Positions 33,653 through 44,412 of a stretch of DNA of 50,243 bases are shown piece after piece. The number at the start of each line of letters is the position of its first letter. Within the stretch, counting starts at the first letter, position 1. The translations under genes and the position numbers were made by a program. The DNA lies in NCBI GenBank assembly GCA_903772945.1, contig CAICTM010000749.1, forward strand, positions 1 through 50,243, written 5' to 3'. This DNA is from Seminavis robusta (lineage: Eukaryota > Bacillariophyta > Bacillariophyceae > Naviculales > Naviculaceae). The notes under the pieces are model-generated. The model searched no databases, had not been told where the DNA came from, and saw only the letters and a program-made list of their open reading frames with translations.

Positions 33653-34024
33653 TGTTGCCGATTCTTTCTCCTTTTATCTACTGTATCGATGGCCTCCGTA
33701 TTTGTTTGATTTGACTAAATCATTTTGACTTCCGGAAAAAATGATATGTCTCAGCAACGGCTCCCAGGATTGCAGTAGGGTGTCCGCACTTCCAAAAATG
33801 AAATAGCCGAGGGGTAAGGCTAAGGGACACGGGGTACCTGGCAACACTTGCCAATTGCTATGGTACCAGTACTGGTGCAACCCAACCCGCTGGATTATTG
33901 CTACTGACGTCACTGTAGCTTTTGCGAGATCCTGAAGGCGTCAAAAGATCTGATGAGGTGGGCGCCAAGATGCCAAGCAGCAACTTTCGATGCCATTTTC
34001 TAGTTACAGTCAAGAGATTGCACG
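33653..34024. promoter_or_regulatory. Divergent promoter, hypothetical protein / thylakoid protein
   Basis: 372 bp between outward-facing starts. Contains GGTACCAGTACTGG-type words at about 33860-33873. No gene seen. Confidence 0.4.
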
Positions 34025-34757
34025 ATGACACCGATCCGTTGCCTTGTTGTTTTCTTAGTTGTGTCCTTGGCACAGGGATTCAATGTGGGTAAGGCAGCGC
34101 GCCCAGCTAGAGCTTCGAATTTGCCGTTTGCTTCTTCCTGGATTGGGTATCTCACTGTTTTCTCTTCCCCGTTACTGTACCAGAGGCCCCAAGGAAGCTT
34201 CCAAAAGTAGAGCTAAAGAAGGCAGCAATTGGTGCTTTTGCGGCCTTTTCAATCGCATCCAACGTCTTGGCTCCAAACGCCGTTGCCGTTGATTACCACG
34301 CCGCTGCGCTGCCCTCCAGCACGATCATCGCGGAAACCGTTACCAGGGAGGGTGTGTATGGAGAATACGAGGTGGATGTTACCCCACAAGCCTACGATGA
34401 CGCTCGTTCAACATTCAAAGATGCCAAGGAAACCAAGTCGAAGAAGGGTGCGTTCTGGGTGGCTGGATTGCCGTGCTTGCAACGTGAATGCTCACTTACG
34501 GTCCTGTTTGTTTTCTTGCTCTTGTGGTATCCGTATCATTGTACTGAAATATGCTTTCGATTCCATTCCATTTCTTGTTTTTGCTTTTCTGCGTTGTGAT
34601 ATCAGGCAAATACACTGCCCTGCTTGCAGTTCTGGTTGTTGGATCCTTTGTGATCCCCATGGCTCAGTACTTTTGGTATGTCCGTGATGACGATTCTTCT
34701 GATAAGTTCTTCGCAGAAGATGTTCCTGATCCACCCCAAAAGAAAGGCTGGTTCTAA
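34025..34757 (+). CDS. Probable plastid-targeted thylakoid single-span protein
   Basis: Exons 34025-34088, 34184-34447, 34606-34757 (introns 95 and 158 bp, phase 1 each), 159 aa. Targeting looks tripartite: signal peptide MTPIRCLVVFLVVSLAQG with Phe right after the predicted cut (the ASAF-like plastid motif), a short basic transit part (APRKLPKVELKK), then a second hydrophobic stretch (AAIGAFAAFSIASNVLAP) ending NAVA, a thylakoid-processing-type AxA site. The mature part has about 55 polar residues, one membrane helix (TALLAVLVVGSFVIPMAQYF) and an acidic tail ending PPQKKGWF. A photosystem-associated small subunit is plausible from this layout, but I do not recognise the family. Confidence 0.72.
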
Positions 34758-35271
34758 ATAAAGTTGGGACCACTACGCATGTTCCTTGGCTATAAAATTG
34801 TTATCAAGTAGACCAATAAGCTACCTGCCTATCGGTACCGGTATGGTTAGAGGCACCATGAGTATCATTTTGTGGTTTCATGATTCCACAAGCCGAAATT
34901 ATAAGTTAGTTAGACCAAATTTTAGTTCGGGAACATGAGGACAATTCAGAATTCTAGTATTATACTAAATAGCAACATTGTCTTCTAAAGTACACTTGTT
35001 TTTCAGTTAAAATGCGCAAACTCTTGCCCCACTCTGAACCAATGGTCGAAGCAGCTGTCGAATCACAGTCAGGGCGAAGCTAAAATCTTGTTGTGACTAG
35101 CTACGACGATTGCGTAGGTAAACCAAGTTGAAGTTGAGCTTCAAACAATATTATTATTGTTATTAATTTGAGAATTCGCCCCATGTCCCCGCGTGGTCAT
35201 CAGTTGAGAATAATGTTACGTACCTCGTCACCACCGACTTGAACGTTGACCATTACCCTGAGGACATCACC
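34758..35271. other. Intergenic region between two plastid-protein genes
   Basis: About 510 bp, AT-rich, with TACCGGTA at 34836-34843. No ORF of note. Confidence 0.4.
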
Positions 35272-37127
35272 ATGATGATACTCAAATATCAATACTTGGA
35301 AATATTGTATATTCTCTTGGCGGCAGCAAGCACTGTCTTGGCGTCCTTTTGCACGAGGGGTCCTTTCTCTGTCAATGCCGTTCAGAGATCAAGAAAATGG
35401 GTGGACCCGATGGGGCCATTACAAGCAAGGCATGACATCTCTCAACATGGTCTCCCTGATGAACTTTTTCCAGCAAGACATGAACCCTTCGAAAGCTTCT
35501 TCACGCCACAACCTTCAGATGGATTGGATTCTGTTAAGATCTTTGACAAGGAAGAAGGTCTTGGGCGTGCTTTGGACTTCAAGTTCAGCATCTTGGACAA
35601 GGCAGCAGGCAGTGTTCCTCCTTTGGATTTGAAATTTGACACCTTGTTGGACAAGGCAGCAGGCAGTGTTTCTGCTTTGGATTTGCAAGTTGGCAACTTG
35701 GCAAACGAAGTTGGCACCTTGGCAAAGGAAGCTGACGCTAGCAAATTTGAGACGGTTGAATCGATTAGGGCAGCACGGGACTCTTTCAAAGAACAGCTGG
35801 ACATCAGCCTGCCGATCTATTCTGAAAAAGCGGGAGAAGTAGTCAATGATGTAGCGAGAGCTGTGGACAAATCACGAGAAGCAATCTTCGGAGCTGAGAA
35901 AGCCTTGGTGGATAAAGCAGTCGAGCTATATACCACTGAAACAACCCAGCAAGCTCCGTTTGCCGAATTTGCAGAGAGATACTCGGCATCTATGGAATCA
36001 CATTACAAACTGTCAGAACTGGCGGAGTCGATATCGAACGGCAAGCTACTCCAAAGCTCGATAGAAATTATCACGGAAAAATGCCAGGAATCGTTGGATG
36101 CTTTGGATCTCAAGCAAAACACACCAGTTCTACTCCTGGTGGTAACATTCTTCTGGAGTACAATTCAAAGACGGGATGGGATTGAGTACGGAAAGGCTTT
36201 GTCGCAGGTCACCATTGATAATCTAAAAGACCAGCTCAAGTCCACCAAAGACGCAGCCAGGAAAGAAAATGCTGCAAATGCTGCTCAAATCAAGGATTTG
36301 CAGTCCAAAATGGTATGTCCGAACTGCCAGTGATTTTACTGTGTGGCTTTGACCAATAATTTGGAGTGACTGACGTTGGCTTTCCACCTTTTCCATTGCA
36401 GGACGAGTTGCAAGCACAGGTTGAGACTCTCAATGTTGCTTCTCGGGAAGCAGCACTGCAGCTTGAACAAGCGAAAGCAGAGGCCTCAATTGAACAGGAT
36501 TTGGTCCCACCAATCGAGAAACTCCAAACAGAATCTCCAAAAGTGCCCAGCACTCCTCCACCAGTAGAAGAAGCTCAAGAAGAGCCAGAGATCCAACCAG
36601 TCAAGGCTGTGAAGAAGGCGCCAGCCAAACGAAAGAAACTGACGAAAAAGAAGGTTACCAAAGTGTCTCCTAGTGCTAAGAGCATTGCAGAATCAGAGCC
36701 AGAAGTCGAGGTAGAGAAGGTGATTACCTCTCCAAAGAAACAGAAAGGTATTAAAGGGTCGAAGGCTTCGCCGGCTAAAGCGAGCAGAAAGAAGCAGAAG
36801 GCAATGAAAAGCGTGCAAGCCAAGACTAACTTTGGCGTAGTGAATGGTGTGAATGGGGACGCTGGGGTCAAAACGAGTGCTCCTGCTAAAACCAAAGTCC
36901 AAGCCACAAACGACACACCTAAAAAGAAAGTGAAGAAAGAGGCAGCCGCCACCAAGACAAACGGAGCAGCAGAACCGGATTGGACAAGCTTTGCTCAATC
37001 AACCCTCAAACGAAAAACGGTGAAGGAATTGACGAGCTACTTGGAAACGAAGGGAGTTGAAGTGACAGACGAGAATGGGAAAACATTGAAGAAAGACTCT
37101 CTTGTGGGTTTGGTGTTGTCGAATTGA
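35272..37127 (+). CDS. Plastid-targeted coiled-coil protein with C-terminal SAP-like domain
   Basis: Exons 35272-36312 and 36402-37127, 89-bp intron in phase 0, 588 aa. I start at ATG 35272 (MMILKYQYLEILYILLAAAS) because the preceding in-frame ATG adds 11 polar residues before the signal peptide. The predicted cut LAS is followed by Phe (FCTRGPFS) and a basic Ser/Arg-rich stretch, as in diatom plastid preproteins. An 18-residue tandem repeat (DKAAGSVPPLDLKFDTLL / DKAAGSVSALDLQ) lies at 35593-35690. Then helical coiled coil (DNLKDQLKSTKDAARKENAA), a Lys/Ala/Pro-rich histone-H1-like linker, and a C-terminal helix-turn-helix (LKRKTVKELTSYLETKGVEV) that fits a SAP nucleic-acid-binding fold. A plastid nucleoid role is inferred; it could also be an unrelated lysine-rich protein. 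Confidence 0.75.
35593..35690 (+). repeat. In-frame tandem duplication, 54-bp period
   Basis: TTGGACAAGGCAGCAGGCAG starts at 35593 and again at 35647, with partly matching flanks, giving two 18-residue units in the plastid SAP-like protein. The exact core match implies a recent duplication. Confidence 0.75.
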
Positions 37128-37218
37128 ATATTCGGATCAAGTTTTGTTAGTGATAGTAGTATTGTAGTGTATTTGGTTGTTGATTTCAGCTCAAGCGTCT
37201 GGAAGCGGAAGGCACTCA

Positions 37219-40200
37219 TCACTGAACCACACCTTTTGCAAAGAAGCGTGTGATCGTTTCGAAGGGCTCTTCAGTTTGACCTAGTTCACGCCAGAACGCT
37301 TCCCGTGGGCGTTCATCATTTCCAGGAATCCTGTCAATCGACATTCGCACCTTGGCGTAGACTGCGTCGATATCCATTCTTGCTGAAGCCTCGTCTTCAT
37401 TATTCGCCACTAGAAATTGAACGGGTGAGTAAACAACAAGTGGTTGCAAACAAGCCGAAACGCAAATGACGTACCCTCTGAAGATGGCGGGGGGGAATTA
37501 TTGAGCAGTGACTCGACCTGAGCCTCAAGGGAGTTGCATAGCTGATTGTATTCCTGGATTTCCGACTAGATCGGACAGACAGGGAGAGGAGAGATCAAAT
37601 GAGAATGATTCAATCCAGAGGTTGATTGAATAATTTATTTGTGAACATGCATTTTCTCACACCCACCTTCAGACGCGTTATTTCCGTTCTGGACTCATCA
37701 AGTATCATGCCAACATATTCGAGAGCAACAGACAAAGGCACGGTTTCGGTTTGCTGCCCACCCGATGAATATTTTTTCACATCCCCGCTGAATTGCTCCG
37801 TACTTTCACCAGCCAAGATGCGAGTGATTCGAACAGGAGTGATTGCTTTCCCCTCGGAGGCTATCTCCAATGCTTCATGGATGTTGCCCAAAATCTGAGC
37901 TGGCCCATTTCCATCATCCGAATAGTCGTCGTTTTCGTTCTGGTCCTTGGGAAGGTTTCCAGCCTGGCAAGCATACATGCTAAGAGAAAGCGAAGAGCAA
38001 AGCTAGCGGTACACGCAGCTTCATCCAAACTTACCTCACTAACAAGAGAAACCAGGTGACCCAGGACCTCCGAGAGGACCTCCGGATCAGCTTTAGACAT
38101 CGCCATCATCTGATAGAAGTTGCAGGAGAAAGAAGCATCAGGGTGGCAAAATACAAGGGGGTGAAGGACCGCAGCACTCGTTTTCCCGCACTTGCCTGTC
38201 GCATAGACTTCTCGCTCCTTTCATGCGCATATCGCGACAAAAGCATGGGCCCCATCTGCAGCCTCTCATAGAGTAGTAACTCGCCTTCATCAAACGAGGC
38301 CTCTTGAACTATCACCAGGGCATCATAGTCACCAATTTCATGACAGTGAGAGTCAGTAAGCGCCTGTCACAGCGCAAAACGGCATTAAAACTTCAGAATT
38401 CATTCAAACCCAACAACAACAATCCAGCAGTTTGCAGTGTCAAGAACTTACAGCGATGGCTTCACGGTGCCTCAGTTTTTCACCTTCAGTGTCGCCCGAT
38501 CGCTTGGCCTGGTTCCATTCATCAAGGGTGAGCTCTAGCAATGTCCTTCGCAACGATGGTGTGAGGTGGCATTTGTTTCGGTTGAGATGGGCGAGAATCA
38601 GACGAAGCATTTTGGGATTGTCAAGAAAGGCCGCATAGAACAGCCTCACTGGATACGGCTCGCATGTCTTGTCGCGCTCATCCAAGGCATACGAGAGCAT
38701 TTTGTTTGCTTCTGCGACAGGTCCGGTTGCTGCTTCGGATAGAGACTCTGGCTTGAACGTTCCTAGGCATAGAGCCACAACAATGCCCGCCGTTTCTTTG
38801 GGCATTGCCCGGGCTAGGGCAGCGCCGTGCTCTGTCAACATTTCAGCCGCTTGCTGTGGTGACATGCTGCAGATTGTCGACAATGCATCCCTAGGATTGT
38901 AAGCAAGATTTGTCGAAAAGGATTGCAGAGAATCATTGCCCAGCAGTGATGAGGGTGTCGTAGTTGCAATCGAGTCAGCTGCTTCAGAATCGTTCAGCTT
39001 CAGATAGCAGGTTCGCAATAGTTGGCAATGAACTGGCGTTGCCAACTCTCGTTCTTTCAGTTTTTCCAGGTACTGGGCGAGGAGTGGAATCTTTGGAGCA
39101 TCCAAGAATCTGAAAATGACATGTGATGATTCTAGCGAGCCAATGGTGTGGCAGTATTGCTCGATTGAAGCCGTGTAATCCCCCTTGCGGTACAAGTGCT
39201 CTGGAAGTAGGAGGAAACGCTATCGGGATTAGAGAACAACACGTTCGAGTCGTTAACCAGTGACTCTTTCGCTTACCGGCATACTTTCTGTACAGAGAAG
39301 TGACAGCAGAGGGTTCAAGAGATGGGTCTGCATAAGCCACTGCAACAGCAGCAGAAAAGAGATTTTTCTGAACGAGCAGTTGTACTTTCTCATCCGTGGT
39401 CTTCTCCGTAAAGGTAATCAAACTTCCTCCTGAAGTTAGCACCACTGCAGACGACCTACAGCTTTTGGTTTTCCCGACGGTTGAGCTACTCCTGGATGTT
39501 GTCACCCCAGCCCCCTTCACAGCACGATGGCCTGGACTGAGCAGCAAATGGAATGCAACAAGTTTATTGGTCGAATCATATATGTCAATGACATCTCTGT
39601 CGGGGGGAAAGCGCGTTATTTGAGCGGCGTCATGTCATCGTGGTGGTGCCGTGATGGGAAGGAAACACTTTTATTTCCATCGCTTACCGGTCTGACTTTG
39701 AGTCCTTGGATGCCACTAAAACATAATTTGACCCCACATCCATCGATGAAAGATCACGATCATAGGAGGCATCCAAAGGGCGAGGGACCAGGCATATTTG
39801 CTCCTTTGTGCCCTCAATCGGCGAGACTGAGATTTTCTGGGTCCGGGAATACGTGTAAAGACCATCATTCCTTGCCACTGTGAAATGCAGCCCCTCACGC
39901 GTCACGACAGCATCGCACAGCCCAGACCCAGAAACATTTCGTCCATCCAAATCGTGTCTTGCACTTACAGAAGGTGCCGGCGAGGACGACGAGTTTGTAC
40001 TTGGCGCTGGCATGTCGTAGCAACAAATCCCAGAAGACGACGAATTCTGCGAGTCCTGGGACCTTCGGTAGGCAACAAACACACTGACTTTTCTTTCTCC
40101 GTCGACGGCGCAGCGGACGCTCACAACGCTGCAGGAACGAAGTGACTGTGGTGGTGCTGGAATTCTCAGATAACGCTGGATACCACTTCCAGCACTCCTT

Positions 40201-41141
40201 GCTGATGTCGATCCATAGGTGCAGACTAGGACCACTCCCGTGTCAGTTCCAACACACACAATGCCTGGGACAATATCGACGGCAGAAGGGGCTCCATCTT
40301 TGGAGGTATTCCAGGAATCAAGGAGGTAGCAGGTGCAGTCATCTATAGACGTCAGATTTCTTGCAAGTGGAAAATGTCGCGAAAGATGCAAATGGGGATC
40401 TTCCAACACGCTGATTTGTTGTTTGGCAGCACAAGCCACGTACAACGGTCTGTGGCCTTCCTCAGATCGACAAGATGCCACGGCAATCACTCCCGGTGCA
40501 GATTCGTTGGCAGTGCTTTGGACAGAGCCAGTGTCTCGCCTTGTAGTTGCAGAGGAAAGTTGAGAAAAAGGAGAAAAGTATCCACGCCAACCATCCAAAT
40601 CTTCGAGATTACGCCTGGCTTCCGATAAGGGATTGCATCTAACCGTGACATCGAAGCAATGCACGAGACCCGTCTCTTTGGAAGCTGCGAATGCGAGGAC
40701 TAAACCCTCAATAGTTTGTCCTGAGATGTAACCACTGAATGCTAAGTCTTCATTTTTCTGAGACTGGCTGTGTAGGCTGACGTTTGGGACTACCCCAGCT
40801 GCGGCGATGTCAGTGTCAACGTCGCCCCCAAGCTCCGCCATGGTACATGCATTGAGAGCCAGCCACATTTGCGACAGCGCATCGTTATCCGTATCCGAGG
40901 GAAGAGGCGCTTCTGTTATCTGTGGGATTGAAGGGAGAGCCGGTGGCTTACTCTTTAGTGGCAACGATGCAGTGGTAACTGCCAGACTGACGCCATCAAA
41001 CGACGACTCAGCTGCCAGGCTGTGGGACAAAGATCCTGATTTTGAAGCATGTTGAGGAAAGAGATCATTCAGTACCTCCGGAGGCACAGACAAGGACTGC
41101 TTTTCGAAAAAGGCGAATCGCTTCCAGCGAGACGACGCCAT
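37219..41141 (-). CDS. VPS11: VPS11, CORVET/HOPS core subunit, lacking the RING
   Basis: Eight exons right to left: 39688-41141, 39277-39596, 38452-39200, 38196-38363, 38035-38109, 37667-37963, 37475-37565, 37219-37409; introns 65-101 bp, frame kept throughout, 1114 aa. VPS11 is a shared subunit of the CORVET and HOPS tethers for endosome/vacuole fusion. Start ASSRWKRFAFFEKQ matches the family N-terminus (WRRFVFFDKE), followed by a beta-propeller, then the clathrin-repeat solenoid: KVQLLVQKNLFSAAV, HLYRKGDYTASIEQYCHTIG, VIFRFLDAPKIPLLAQYLEK. The tail EPFETITRFFAKGVV matches the family's last residues. Between solenoid and tail, where the RING-H2 should be, there is only a short polar link. 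Intron 38110-38195 uses a GC donor (CAGGCAAGT). Confidence 0.93.
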
Positions 41142-41510
41142 CACACCGTTTATTGTTGTCTACTTCAAAAACTACCGGTAGACTAATGATCGTCTTTGCC
41201 TTCTTGGATCTTGGGTTCGAAATGGGTCAATAATAACAATAATAATAGTGCTGTAAGCTGTTGGGGGGGCAAAAAAGGGGGACTAAACACTAAACAGTAA
41301 CTAGCTATAACAAACCAATAGCTAATCTTATCCAGGAAGCCCATCACTGCCTGCTTCATCAGCTACTACAAATTCAGATTGAATTGTTCCTTCCCCTTCT
41401 AGTGATCTTGCGTAGGAATACTATAATACTATATAGTATTCCGGGACCCAATATTGAATCGCTTGTAACCAATTCCGCGAACATCGGATTCTGGATCGGA
41501 GGTAATCTAT
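41142..41510. promoter_or_regulatory. VPS11 upstream region
   Basis: TACCGGTA at 41173-41180 lies 32 bp from the VPS11 start codon. An AAT/AAC-rich tract follows at 41228-41250. No gene seen. Confidence 0.4.
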
Positions 41511-41593
41511 AATTCTTATTTATCTTAAAAATATGTCTTGTGTTTGCTCGGTGACACTGGAGGCAATTTCCCGGTATATATACCATTTCATCA
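41511..41593. repeat. 83-bp direct repeat, left copy
   Basis: AATTCTTATTTATCTTAAAA through GGTATATATACCATTTCATCA. By eye it differs from the copy at 43725-43807 at only about two positions. It includes the palindrome GGTATATATACC. Confidence 0.9.
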
Positions 41594-42878
41594 CTCCCCC
41601 ATTGCCGAACAACTCTGCAGGTTCTCTCGAATCGTTGTGATTCTCGAGTTCGAGCAGTTGGTGACACCCAGCACTAATTCGCACATACTGGTGTGTATGC
41701 AGGTATTTATTTACGCTTTAGCACTGCCTATACTCAAGCACTAGCCTTCTATATCACGGGAAGGATTCTTCGAATTTTTCTTACGTACGTCAGTAGAGGT
41801 TCGGGTTCGTATCGGAAGACGACTGACGTCAGTTGTAGAGGTACGTGTTCTCCAACTCGCGCGATTGCTCCCCCAGGAACCTCTGGGAATTCCTGGGACT
41901 ACGTTGGAACAATCTTTGAGCGATACTTACAGTACGGTGTTCTTCGGGCGAATGCAAGGGAAGCGAACTGATGCTATCTTGCAGTCGGAAGGGTACTGAC
42001 TGTGCCTTGCTAGTAAGAAGTTGGGTCGTACTGGTTTCTTCTCTTAACTCACGAACGGTGGTCATAACATGGAGAGCCATTTCTGAAAGACTTAGACGTG
42101 TTCACTAGTTGTTCCCCATGCAATGTCATGGTGGGAAGGAGAAGTCTCCCAGAGCACGGCTACTATGTTATCTAGCGAACGTCTTATACTATTTACGAGT
42201 GAGACCTACTTATCTCACCACTTGAGGTGAACTTCTCCCCCAAAGTCTGTACGAGGATGGTCTGTTACGGGGAATTGAAGACTATAAATCCCCCGGAACG
42301 GGTGTTTGTGTTCAGGGTCCAAGCCTACTAACGAATCATATACTACGGAGTATTGGGGTACTCACGGGGTACCCTTACTTAATTGTCGTAGTCCACCTTG
42401 GAGCCCTGCAGTGCTGTCTCTGCAGACTTGTTAAACGATAAGGAGGATGGTATTAGTTAACTAGGCATACTCTAGAGAACGTTCCGGAACAATGTTAGCT
42501 TCTCAACCGGTGGAGGTTAAGTCCTGGAGACACTGAGAAGTTTAGCTCAGTCTCTCGCCCGTTTTTAAAATTGTGAAGCTTTTATTTATTAAGCCTTTTC
42601 TACTAAAGCTACACAAAGTTGCGTAACTTAGACCAATACAGGGAGTAAGATTTCATGAGTGCAAACCACAATACTACTATTTTACTATATGTCTGTACCA
42701 TGGATTGTAAATATATTACATTATTCCTTCTTTTTATTACGCCTCCAGAGTTTGACATGTGTCAGGAAATATTGAAAAGTACACAATTACTATACGACTT
42801 GAGTCAATGCATGATTCGCGCTGAGAGTTTATATCTTTCTAGAGGCATGTATCAATGCCTGTGCAGAATGGCGAATGT

Positions 42879-43280
42879 CCTATGCTTACTGGGTAGATTA
42901 AAGACATAAGCTAGGAAATTCGAATCCTGCATAGCACAATTCTCTGTACAAAGTATTGCACGAATCTACCTGAAAACAAATTCATGAATTTGTATTGCTT
43001 TACTATACGAATAATCGCCTGTGCAGGATTTGTATTCCGTTTGGCGAAATATGCATGTTTCAAAGGTCACGAGTACTTATTCCCGTGCAGGATTCGATTT
43101 TTACTGGTTAACAGGAGATATAAGGTCGATAGTTCGAATCATGCATAGCAACCTTTTTGCACCCATAGAATTTTTTACTATATAATATACTGTATGAATC
43201 TACCTGGAAGTGCAGTCACGAATTCTCATCAGGTGTCTCTAGTCAAGCTAGGAGATAAGCAATTCGAGTCCTGCATATCA
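42879..43280 (+). repeat. Three diverged tRNA-like units of about 50-60 nt
   Basis: Units end near 42936, 43150 and 43280. Each has a T-arm/B-box-like TTCGAATCC, TTCGAATCA or TTCGAGTCC followed by TGCATAGCA or TGCATATCA. The first two also share an upstream TTACTGG and ATAAG. In unit 1 CTATGC at its 5' end can pair with GCATAG at its 3' end. All are too short for a normal tRNA and lack an anticodon arm. Inverted fragments of the same T-arm (GTGCAGGATT) occur near 43022 and 43085. Confidence 0.5.
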
Positions 43281-43602
43281 ACGCTTTTACAATCTACAAT
43301 GTAACATCATTTACTATAAAATGTACTGTAGTATTTTTGTAATTCACGATTCGAAAAGGAATTTTGTATGGTTCCTGCAAACCATTGTAGTAATCTATAG
43401 TAAAATAGTACGATTGTGCTTTGTCAAAACGAAATTGTACTCTATCTTGCTAGTAACTACCTGGTACCTTTGTACCTTTATTTCGCCCTTTATGCAGGTT
43501 TCGATGGCTTCCTCTTTCTTTATCTCTAACCCTTATCTTTCAATAAAATAATTTTATTTTAAACAAAACTCACGCTCCTCAGTAGCTCCCCCTAGGGTCG
43601 TT

Positions 43603-43680
43603 AACCATTACCAGGATTCGAACCACAGGCCTGGGGATCCTTACTCTAACTGGAGGACCGAGTGTACTTATTCTATGATG
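43603..43680 (-). repeat. tRNA-related (SINE-like) fragment
   Basis: On the minus strand CTCCAGTTAGAGTAAGG resembles a tRNA D-arm/A box, and GGTTCGAATCC about 15 nt later is a perfect B box. Stem pairing is poor and the length is too short, so this is a tRNA relic or SINE head rather than a working tRNA. Confidence 0.45.
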
Positions 43681-43724
43681 GCTCCCTGGCTGTCCAGGGT
43701 AGAGGCAGTACTGTTAATCCTATG

Positions 43725-43807
43725 AATTCTTAATTATCTTAAAAATATGTCTTGTGTTTGCTCGGTGACACTGGAGGCAATTTCCTGGTATATATACCAT
43801 TTCATCA
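43725..43807. repeat. 83-bp direct repeat, right copy
   Basis: Same orientation as 41511-41593 and 2214 bp downstream of it. Ends GGTATATATACCATTTCATCA. Confidence 0.9.
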
Positions 43808-44412
43808 GTAACCACAAGAAAGAGCAGAACGTGTAGATACTGTTGGGTTCTTAAAACACTGTAGCTACTATTCTTATCCGGGTTATCTAGCTGATTCGGG
43901 CGAGCTGGGAAGAAAAAGTGATCTTCCAGCTTGGGTCAGGTTGAATCTGGATTTTGGAATGTCAGATTCCCTTAAATTCTTGCGAGGATGCGGTCTTTCT
44001 ACTTATCCGGGTACGCCAACGCTAAATTGCTAAACCGAATAAATTTTGACCGTCCAACACACTCCTGTGTGGATCCCTAGTGGATACCACGGGTACTACC
44101 GATGGTTCGGACTGCATTGATGTAGGGACTGGAGGTCCTATGGAAGAAAGGAAGTAAACTGTTGGAAGGTAGCACTTGGGATTGGAATAATGGTTGTGGA
44201 GACTCCGAATGGATGTACTCTACTAGTGGACCTTGGTTGGACTTGGTCTTGATGATGGCTGATGATGGATGGTTGGAAATGAATCGATCTTGATACTGGT
44301 GGATTTTGATGTTGGTTCCTGTGGCTGTCACTGGTATTGGTACTTATCGTTGGCTGTCCTCGAGGTTGGGAGATAGCTGTTGTAGGATTGGTTGTCTGGA
44401 TTGTAGTTGTAT
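43808..44412. other. Non-coding flank of the repeat cluster
   Basis: From about 44080 the plus strand becomes rich in G and T (TGGTTGGA, GATGATGG words) and this skew continues to about 47.3 kb. ORFs on the minus strand are Ser/Thr/Asn/Gln-rich by composition and are not called. Confidence 0.4.

Larger units (their letters stand above)
41594..43724. other. AT-rich block between the 83-bp repeats, no intact gene
   Basis: No long ORF. 42120-42420 holds short inverted stretches and a CTATAAAT word near 42280. The right half carries tRNA-like units. Base composition is clearly lower in GC than the gene-bearing part. It may be a degenerate mobile element or an insertion of foreign or organellar DNA; I cannot tell which. 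Confidence 0.45.

Noticed and set aside
43603..43680. Functional tRNA gene
   Set aside because: B box is perfect but the T-stem does not pair, there is no acceptor stem and it is too short.
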